A stretch of 64,000 nucleotides of DNA from positions 124,001 to 188,000 of the forward strand of contig NZ_BBOJ01000014.1 in the NCBI RefSeq assembly GCF_000974445.1, read 5' to 3'. The stretch's first letter is position 1. Every line of letters starts with the position of its first letter. This document shows, piece by piece, positions 57,999 through 64,000 of this stretch. The notes beneath the pieces were generated by a model. The model worked only from the letters and a program-made list of their open reading frames with translations. It did not search any database and had not been told where the DNA came from. The position numbers and the translations under genes were made by a program. Origin of the DNA: Lentzea aerocolonigenes. Its GTDB lineage: Bacteria > Actinomycetota > Actinomycetes > Mycobacteriales > Pseudonocardiaceae.

Positions 57999-60900
57999 AT
58001 GCCGCTGCTCGGCCTGCTCGATGGTGTCCTGCCCGACAAAGCCCTCCGCACGTTGATCGACTCCGCCGGTGTCCCCGAGCTGGAGCTGGACGGTCCGCTG
58101 GCCGCCCGCCCGCTCGTCGTCGCCGCCCTGTCCACCGCGAGGCCGGTCCTGGCCGTCACGGCCACGGGCAGGGAGGCCGAAGAGCTGACCAACGTGGTCA
58201 AGGACCTGATCGGCGCGGACAAGGTCGCGTTCTTCCCCAGCTGGGAGACGTTGCCGCACGAACGGCTGAGTCCGCGCGCGGACACGGTCGGCGCGCGACT
58301 GCAGGTGCTCCGCCGGCTCAAGCACCCCGAGGGCAACCCGATCCGGGTCCTCGTCACGACCGTCCGCAGCCTCATCCAGCCGATGGCGCCGGGCCTGGGC
58401 GATCTGCGGCCCGTGCACCTCAAGGTGAACGAGGAGCAGGACTTCGCCGAGCTCGTCACGCGGCTCGCCGAGAACGCCTACACGCGCGTCGACATGGTCG
58501 AGAAGCGCGGTGAGTACGCCACCCGCGGTGGCATCCTCGACATCTTCCCGCCGACCGCCGAGCACCCGTTCCGCGTCGAGTTCTGGGGCGACGAGGTCAG
58601 CGAGATCCGGCCGTTCTCCGTGCAGGACCAGCGGTCGCTGCCGGAGCAGATCACCGAGTTCGTCGCGCCGCCGTGCCGTGAGCTGCTGCTGACCGACGAC
58701 GTGAAGCGGCGCGCGCAGGACCTCGCGGAAGAGCACCAGTCGGACGCGCACCTCGCGGAGATGCTGGAGAAGATCTCGGGCGGCATCGCGGTCGAGGGCA
58801 TGGAGGCGCTGATCCCCGCGCTGTGCCCCGGTGAGCTGCAGCTGCTCACCGACGTGGTCGAGCCGGGCACGCACGTGCTGCTCAACGACCCCGAGAAGAT
58901 CCGGGCGCGGGCGGCCGACCTCGTGCGGACCGGCCAGGAGTTCCTCGAGGCCTCCTGGATGGCGGCCGCCGCCGGTGGCAAGGCGCCGATCGACCTCGGG
59001 CGCAGCGCGTACCAGAGCATCGGCGAGATCGCGGACCACGCCAAGGCGGGCGACCGTCCGTGGTGGACGCTCAGCCAGCTGACGACCGACGCACCGGACG
59101 TGGTGCACCTCGACGTCAAGCCGGTCGAGGCGTATCAGGGCGATGTCGAGAGGGCGTTCGCGGACCTCAAGGCGCACACCGCCACGGGTGGTGCCGCCGT
59201 GCTCGTCGTGCCCGGTGCCGGTACCGCGCAACGGGCCGTGGAGCGGATGCTGGAAGCCGAGATCACGGCCGTCCACGTCGAATCTCTCGACGCCGCACCG
59301 AAAGCCGGTGCCGTCACGGTCGTGCGCGGTGCGCTCGAAGACGGCTTCGTGCTCCCGGACCTCGCGCTCGTGGTGCTCACCGAGACCGACCTGACCGGTG
59401 GTCGCGGTGGAACGTCCACGAAGGACATGCGCAAGATGCCGTCCAAGCGGCGCAACGCGGTCGACCCGCTCGCGCTCAAGGCCGGCGACTTCGTGGTGCA
59501 CGAGCAGCACGGCATCGGCAAGTACGTCGAGATGGTCCAGCGCACGGTCGCCGGGGCCACCCGCGAGTACCTGGTGCTGGAGTACGCGTCGTCGAAACGC
59601 GGTCAGCCCGGCGACCGGTTGTTCGTCCCGACCGACCAGCTCGACGAGGTCAGCAGGTACGTCGGTGGCGAGCTGCCCACGCTCAACAAGCTGGGCGGCA
59701 GCGACTGGAAGAACACGAAGTCCAAGGCGCGCAAGGCGGTCAAGCAGATCGCGGCCGAGCTCGTGCAGCTGTACGCGGCACGGCAGAGCGCCCCCGGTCA
59801 CGCGTTCGCGAGCGACACGCCGTGGCAGCGCGAGCTGGAGGACGCGTTCGCGTTCACCGAGACGCAGGACCAGATGGCCGCGATCGACGAGGTCAAGGCC
59901 GACATGGAACGCGGCGTCCCGATGGACCGCGTCATCTGCGGTGACGTCGGCTACGGCAAGACGGAGATCGCGGTCCGCGCGGCGTTCAAGGCCGTGCAGG
60001 ACGGCAAGCAGGTCGCCGTGCTCGTGCCGACGACGCTGCTCGCCCAGCAGCACCTCAACACGTTCTCCGAGCGCATGCGGCAGTTCCCGGTGAACATCAA
60101 GGGACTCAGCCGGTTCACCGACGCGCAGGAGTCGGAGCAGACCATCGCGGGTCTGGCCGACGGCGAGGTCGACATCGTGATCGGCACGCACCGGCTGCTG
60201 CAGAAGACCGTGCGGTACAAGGACCTCGGCCTCGTGATCGTCGACGAGGAGCAGCGGTTCGGCGTGGAGCACAAGGAGCACATCAAGGCCCTGCGGACCC
60301 ACGTCGACGTGCTGACGATGTCCGCGACGCCGATCCCGCGCACGCTGGAGATGTCGCTCGCGGGCATCCGCGAGATGTCGACGATCCTGACCCCGCCGGA
60401 GGAACGGCACCCGATCCTCACCTACGTCGGCGCGTACGACGACAAGCAGGTCGGTGCCGCGATCCGCCGCGAGCTGCTGCGCGACGGCCAGGTCTTCTTC
60501 GTGCACAACAGGGTGTCGAGCATCGAGAAGGCCGCGCGCCGGATCCGGGACCTGGTGCCGGAGGCGCGGGTCGTCACCGCGCACGGCCAGATGAACGAGG
60601 ACAAGCTCGAAAAGATCATCCAGGGCTTCTGGGAACGCGAGTTCGACGTCCTCGTCTGCACCACGATCGTCGAGACCGGCCTCGACATCTCCAACGCCAA
60701 CACGTTGATCGTCGAGCGCGGCGACCTGCTCGGCCTCGCCCAGCTGCACCAGCTGCGCGGCCGCGTCGGCCGCGGCCGCGAGCGCGGGTACGCGTACTTC
60801 CTGTACCCGTCCGAGACCCCGCTGACCGAGACCGCGCACGACCGGCTCGCGACGATCGCGCAGAACACCGAGCTCGGCGCGGGCATGGCGGTCGCGATGA

Positions 60901-61553
60901 AGGACCTGGAGATCCGCGGCGCCGGCAACATCCTCGGCGCCGAGCAGTCCGGTCACATCGCGGGCGTCGGCTTCGACCTGTACGTGCGGCTCGTCGGCGA
61001 GGCCGTCGAGGCGTTCCGCAAGCACGCGGGCGCCGACGGCGGCGTCGAGGAGGAGGAGCTCGCCGAGGTCCGGGTCGACCTCCCCGTCGACGCGCACATC
61101 CCGCACGACTACGTGCCCGGCGAACGGCTCCGGCTGGAGGCCTACCGCAAGATCGCGGCCGCCGTGGACGAGCCGGCGCTCAAGGCCGTGTGGGACGAGC
61201 TCAAGGACCGCTACGGCACGCCGCCGGAGCCGGTCGAGCGCCTGCTCGGCGTGGCCAGGCTGCGGCACACCTGCCGCCGCCACGGCGTCACCGAGGTGAT
61301 CGCGATGGGCCAGAACGTGCGGTTCGCGAAGCTGGAGCTGCTCGACTCGCAGCTGGTCAGGCTGCGCAGGCTCTTCCCGAAGGCCGTCTACAAGCAGGCC
61401 GTCGGGACCGTCACCGTGCCTAGGCCGACGGAAGGAGCGGCGGGCGGCCGGATGGGTGCACCGCAGCTGCGTGACCAGGAGCTGCTGGACTGGTGCGGTG
61501 CGTTCCTCGACTCACTCGCGGGGACTCCCGTGACCCCGGTCACCACGGCGTGA
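57999..61553 (+). CDS. mfd: Transcription-repair coupling factor Mfd
   Basis: A 1184-residue DNA translocase that pushes stalled RNA polymerase off damaged DNA and recruits UvrA. Order: UvrB-like N-terminal domains (about 1-350), RNA-polymerase-interacting CarD-like domain (GDFVVHEQHGIGKY near 496), RecG-type helicase motor with Walker A GDVGYGKTE near 648 and DEEQ (VDEEQRFGVEH) near 748, RGRVGRGRERGYAYF, and a C-terminal TRCF domain (about 1020-1125). The ATG follows a modest ribosome-binding site. Corresponds to Rv1020. Confidence 0.97.
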   Translation: MPLLGLLDGVLPDKALRTLIDSAGVPELELDGPLAARPLVVAALSTARPVLAVTATGREAEELTNVVKDLIGADKVAFFPSWETLPHERLSPRADTVGARLQVLRRLKHPEGNPIRVLVTTVRSLIQPMAPGLGDLRPVHLKVNEEQDFAELVTRLAENAYTRVDMVEKRGEYATRGGILDIFPPTAEHPFRVEFWGDEVSEIRPFSVQDQRSLPEQITEFVAPPCRELLLTDDVKRRAQDLAEEHQSDAHLAEMLEKISGGIAVEGMEALIPALCPGELQLLTDVVEPGTHVLLNDPEKIRARAADLVRTGQEFLEASWMAAAAGGKAPIDLGRSAYQSIGEIADHAKAGDRPWWTLSQLTTDAPDVVHLDVKPVEAYQGDVERAFADLKAHTATGGAAVLVVPGAGTAQRAVERMLEAEITAVHVESLDAAPKAGAVTVVRGALEDGFVLPDLALVVLTETDLTGGRGGTSTKDMRKMPSKRRNAVDPLALKAGDFVVHEQHGIGKYVEMVQRTVAGATREYLVLEYASSKRGQPGDRLFVPTDQLDEVSRYVGGELPTLNKLGGSDWKNTKSKARKAVKQIAAELVQLYAARQSAPGHAFASDTPWQRELEDAFAFTETQDQMAAIDEVKADMERGVPMDRVICGDVGYGKTEIAVRAAFKAVQDGKQVAVLVPTTLLAQQHLNTFSERMRQFPVNIKGLSRFTDAQESEQTIAGLADGEVDIVIGTHRLLQKTVRYKDLGLVIVDEEQRFGVEHKEHIKALRTHVDVLTMSATPIPRTLEMSLAGIREMSTILTPPEERHPILTYVGAYDDKQVGAAIRRELLRDGQVFFVHNRVSSIEKAARRIRDLVPEARVVTAHGQMNEDKLEKIIQGFWEREFDVLVCTTIVETGLDISNANTLIVERGDLLGLAQLHQLRGRVGRGRERGYAYFLYPSETPLTETAHDRLATIAQNTELGAGMAVAMKDLEIRGAGNILGAEQSGHIAGVGFDLYVRLVGEAVEAFRKHAGADGGVEEEELAEVRVDLPVDAHIPHDYVPGERLRLEAYRKIAAAVDEPALKAVWDELKDRYGTPPEPVERLLGVARLRHTCRRHGVTEVIAMGQNVRFAKLELLDSQLVRLRRLFPKAVYKQAVGTVTVPRPTEGAAGGRMGAPQLRDQELLDWCGAFLDSLAGTPVTPVTTA

Positions 61554-61567
61554 GAAGGTAGATCCTC

Positions 61568-62509
61568 GTGAGCACTGTTCTGAAGCGTTTCTCGCTGGTC
61601 GGTGTTGCCGTGGCACTGCTTGCCACCGGATGCGGCACCGGGCCCGCCAAGGCCAGTTCGGCCGCGATCGTCGGGGGCCAGTCGATCGGTCTGGGGACCG
61701 TCCAGGACCGCACGGTGAAGGTGCTCAAGAAGGAGCCCGCCGCCCAGCAGATGCAGGACCAGGGCAAGCTCGACCAGGTCTCGCGGCTGGTGCTGGCCGA
61801 CGAGATCACGCACAAGATCGCCGAGCACGCGGCGCAGCGCGAGAACATCACGGTCGACGAGACCAAGGTGTACGACGCGGTGCAGGAGAAGGGTGGCCCC
61901 GAGGCCGCCGCCAAGCAGAGCGAGCAGGACGAGACCACGATCTACCGTCGCCAGCGCGACGTGCTGGTCATGGGCGAACTCGCGCGCCGCAACCTCTCCA
62001 CGCTCGAGGTCGTGATCGACTTCTTCCAGGTCAAGGACCCGAAGGAAGCCAAGGAGAAGGCCGCCGAGGTCGTGGCCGACTCCTCGAAGATGGCGAAGTT
62101 CGTGCAGGAGGCCCCGCGCACCACGGGCGGCCAGCAGGCGTCGGCGACGAACCAGAAGGTTCGCGTCACGGAGAACCCGTCGCTGGTCCACACGATGCTG
62201 TGGGGCGTGAAGCCCGGCACCGTCGTCGCGTTCCCGGCCGACGAGCAGCAGTCCAGCTGGATGGTCGCGCTGGTCAAGCAGCGCAACAAGGTCTCGGCGA
62301 CGCCGGGCGAGGAGGACCTGGCCGAGCGCATCGACCCGCGTCTGCTCGCCGCGTTCGGCCTGCGGATCGCCCAGTACCTCGCCGCGGACCTGAACGTCGA
62401 GGTCAACCCGCGCTACGGCGTGTGGGACCCGACGGACGCGACCGTGGTGGGTTCCGCGGGTGAGCGGGCCGGTTTCGTCGGCGTGGCCGCGACCAAGAAC
62501 AAGTCTTGA
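61568..62509 (+). CDS. SurA-N-like exported lipoprotein
   Basis: A 313-residue lipoprotein (lipobox LLATGC, residues about 18-23) with a SurA-N/trigger-factor-like helical region (LDQVSRLVLADEITHKIAEHAAQ and ITVDETKVYDAVQEKGG) and a C-terminal region without a recognisable PPIase core. It may be an envelope chaperone. It lies 14 bp after mfd and its stop overlaps the mazG start, so the three genes are likely co-transcribed. Confidence 0.8.
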   Translation: MSTVLKRFSLVGVAVALLATGCGTGPAKASSAAIVGGQSIGLGTVQDRTVKVLKKEPAAQQMQDQGKLDQVSRLVLADEITHKIAEHAAQRENITVDETKVYDAVQEKGGPEAAAKQSEQDETTIYRRQRDVLVMGELARRNLSTLEVVIDFFQVKDPKEAKEKAAEVVADSSKMAKFVQEAPRTTGGQQASATNQKVRVTENPSLVHTMLWGVKPGTVVAFPADEQQSSWMVALVKQRNKVSATPGEEDLAERIDPRLLAAFGLRIAQYLAADLNVEVNPRYGVWDPTDATVVGSAGERAGFVGVAATKNKS

Positions 62510-63426
62510 TCACCGTCGTAGTCCTCAGCGAGCGGCTCGACGCCGTGTTGCCCGCCGCCGCCCTGCCCGCGTTGCGCTCGGCGAAGGCCGTCTACGCGGG
62601 CGAGGGCGTGCCGCTGGAGTTCTGGTCGTCGCTCGGCGTCGACGGGCCCGCGCCCGCCGTCGTCGAGGACGGTGCCGTCGTGATCACGACCGAAGCTTCC
62701 GCGTACCCGGACGCCCAGGTGATCACCACTCCCGAGCCGATGGGCGCCGCGCTGCTCGACGCGGCCGCCGTGATGCACCGGCTGCGTTCGCCCGGCGGAT
62801 GCCCGTGGGACGCGGAGCAGGACCACCTGTCGTTGCGCCAGTACCTGCTCGAGGAGACCTTCGAGCTGCTGGAGGCGATCGAGGACGGCGACCGCGCGGC
62901 GATGCGCGAGGAGCTGGGCGACGTCCTGCTCCAGGTGCTGTTCCACGCTCGGGTCGCCGCCGAGGACCCCGCAGATCCGTTCGACGTCGACGCGGTCGCG
63001 TCCGAACTGGTCGCCAAGCTCGTCGGACGCCACCCGCACGTCTTCGAGGGCCACGACCCTGCGGTGCACGACGCGACCTCGCAGCAGCACCGGTGGGAGG
63101 AGCTCAAGCAGGTCGAGAAGCGGCGCGAGTCCAGTGTGGACGGTGTCGCGCTCGGTCAGCCCGCGGTCGCGTTGGCGTCGAAACTGGTGCAGCGCACCAA
63201 ACGCGCGGGCTTCCCCGTCGACCTGCTGCCGGAGGGCGACGACACGGGCACGACGTTGTTCGCCGTGACGGCGCTCGCGAAGCTCGCCGGCGAGGATCCG
63301 GAGACGGAGCTGCGCCAGGTGTGCCGCCGTTTCGCCGCGAACGTTCGCGAGGCGGAGGCCAAGGCCAGGGCCGAAGGTGTGGATTCTCTTGCAGCTGAAG
63401 ACTGGCGACGTTTTTGGCCCTCCTGA
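62506..63426 (+). CDS. mazG: Nucleoside triphosphate pyrophosphohydrolase MazG
   Basis: A 306-residue enzyme that hydrolyses NTPs/dNTPs to NMP and PPi, clearing non-canonical nucleotides. The MazG core has CPWDAEQDHLSLRQYLLEET, then FELLEAIEDGD and REELGDVLLQVLFHARVAAE (the paired EExxE/ExxD metal site). A second C-terminal MazG-like half and an N-terminal extension of about 85 residues are present. The TTG start overlaps the previous stop (TTGA). Corresponds to Rv1021. Confidence 0.94.
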   Translation: MITVVVLSERLDAVLPAAALPALRSAKAVYAGEGVPLEFWSSLGVDGPAPAVVEDGAVVITTEASAYPDAQVITTPEPMGAALLDAAAVMHRLRSPGGCPWDAEQDHLSLRQYLLEETFELLEAIEDGDRAAMREELGDVLLQVLFHARVAAEDPADPFDVDAVASELVAKLVGRHPHVFEGHDPAVHDATSQQHRWEELKQVEKRRESSVDGVALGQPAVALASKLVQRTKRAGFPVDLLPEGDDTGTTLFAVTALAKLAGEDPETELRQVCRRFAANVREAEAKARAEGVDSLAAEDWRRFWPS

Positions 63427-63455
63427 AACGATGAACGTGGGCTAACGTCGATCTC

Positions 63456-64000
63456 GTGACTTACCTGCGGTATCCGCACTTGCGCGGTGACTTGGTGACG
63501 TTCGTGGCCGAGGACGACGTGTGGCTCGCCCCCGTCGACGGAGGAAGGGCCTGGCGCGCATCAGCCGACCAGGTACCCGCCCGCTCGCCGCGATTCTCCC
63601 CTGACGGCACACATCTGGCGTGGGCCAGCACGATCGACGGTGCCCCCGAGGTGCGGGTGGCGCCTGTGGACGGTGGTCCCGCGCGCCGGTTGACGCACTG
63701 GGGTGTGAGCCGCACGGCCGTGTCCGGGTGGACGCCGGACGGGCGAGTGCTCGCCGTGTCGAGCACAGGGCAGATGTCGCGCGACCGCAAGCAGGCGCAC
63801 GCGGTTCCGCTGGATGGCGGACCGTCGGAGGTGCTGCCGTTCGGCTGGGTCAACGACGTCTCGTTCGGACCGGACGGCCAGGTCGTCACGTCGTCGAGCT
63901 ACATGCAGGAACCCTCGTACTGGAAGCGTTACCGCGGCGGCACCGCGGGCAAGCTGTGGGTGGATCTCGACGGGGACGGCGAGTTCTCGCGGATTCTCGG
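63456..64000 (+). CDS. Tricorn protease homologue, 5' part (runs off the window)
   Basis: The frame starting GTG ACT TAC is open to the window end (181 codons). It reads YLRYPHLRGDLVTFVAEDDV, WLAPVDGGRAWRAS, PRFSPDGTHLAWAST and VRVAPVDGGPARRLTHWGV, the N-terminal beta-propeller of tricorn-type S41 proteases that trim peptides downstream of the proteasome. The PDZ and Ser-protease domains lie beyond the window. A TAACGT box (63443-63448) ends 8 nt before the GTG, again suggesting a leaderless start. Confidence 0.88.
   Translation, partial: MTYLRYPHLRGDLVTFVAEDDVWLAPVDGGRAWRASADQVPARSPRFSPDGTHLAWASTIDGAPEVRVAPVDGGPARRLTHWGVSRTAVSGWTPDGRVLAVSSTGQMSRDRKQAHAVPLDGGPSEVLPFGWVNDVSFGPDGQVVTSSSYMQEPSYWKRYRGGTAGKLWVDLDGDGEFSRIL

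Noticed and set aside
57924..61283. A 1119-codon open frame on the minus strand opposite mfd
   Set aside because: It is a shadow caused by high GC and third-position bias. Its translation is rich in Arg, Val, Leu, Asp and His without domains, while the opposite strand encodes a complete Mfd.

Overview
The window is high-GC actinobacterial DNA, most likely from the order Pseudonocardiales (a Lentzea/Saccharothrix/Amycolatopsis-type organism). Three things point there: about 70% GC with dense GTG starts, gene content and order that follow the Mycobacterium tuberculosis block from mscL (Rv0985c) to mazG (Rv1021), and interspersed palindromes of a type common in Pseudonocardiales. This assignment is inferred from recall of those genomes; no search was run.

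Layout. (1) 0-5.9 kb is a conserved left block: mscL, a SAF-domain protein, an FmdB/Ruc-like zinc ribbon and 5-formyl-THF cyclo-ligase on the minus strand; then galU, glp (a MoeA/gephyrin-like protein), a RimJ-like acetyltransferase and the sepX/glpR membrane gene on the plus strand, closed by tRNA-Ala(CGC) and a strong terminator. (2) 5.9-25.2 kb is an accessory block that interrupts the mycobacterial order. It starts with what looks like a decayed tyrosine-integrase end beside the tRNA. It carries an MmpS-like protein; an exported copper module (cupredoxin/beta-propeller protein, two-domain multicopper oxidase, YcnI, CopCD); a transposase-derived protein that has lost its catalytic residues; a GH5 glycosidase; DedA; a His-tailed cupin; a three-gene minus-strand set (Crp-type regulator, nucleotidyl-cyclase-like protein, large NTPase); a membrane Ser/Thr kinase; and an ECF sigma factor with a probable anti-sigma partner. 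(3) 25.2-64 kb is the conserved right block: pmt, rsmI, a Drr-type ABC exporter with its PadR regulator, metG, tatD, rpfB, ksgA, a SAM riboswitch plus leader peptide ahead of metNIQ, ispE, a TROVE (Ro60-like) gene, an ABC-F ATPase, two DivIVA-repeat proteins, an acyl-AMP ligase, pth, rplY, prsA-glmU, a GGDEF protein, tRNA-Gln, a hydrolase, a desaturase, TetR, an SRPBCC-MarR pair, a PQQ-type dehydrogenase, DUF4291, RidA, mfd, a SurA-like lipoprotein, mazG and the start of a tricorn protease.

The most interesting locus is 17.6-21.1 kb. The cyclase-like protein ends in, and the adjacent NTPase begins with, almost the same short motif (core GIQxG...G..NYY). It resembles RHIM/amyloid signalling motifs and has the C-terminal-effector, N-terminal-NLR layout of amyloid signalling pairs. 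A Crp-type regulator with a well-kept cyclic-nucleotide cassette lies just upstream on the same strand. The other main candidates are a structured, partly tRNA-like RNA element directly in front of the Ro60-like gene (a possible Y RNA), two proteins made almost entirely of short DivIVA repeats (eight and four copies), and a 51-bp interspersed palindromic element present three times.

A recurring regulatory theme is leaderless expression: several genes have a TAGGCT-like -10 box ending 7-8 nt before the start codon.
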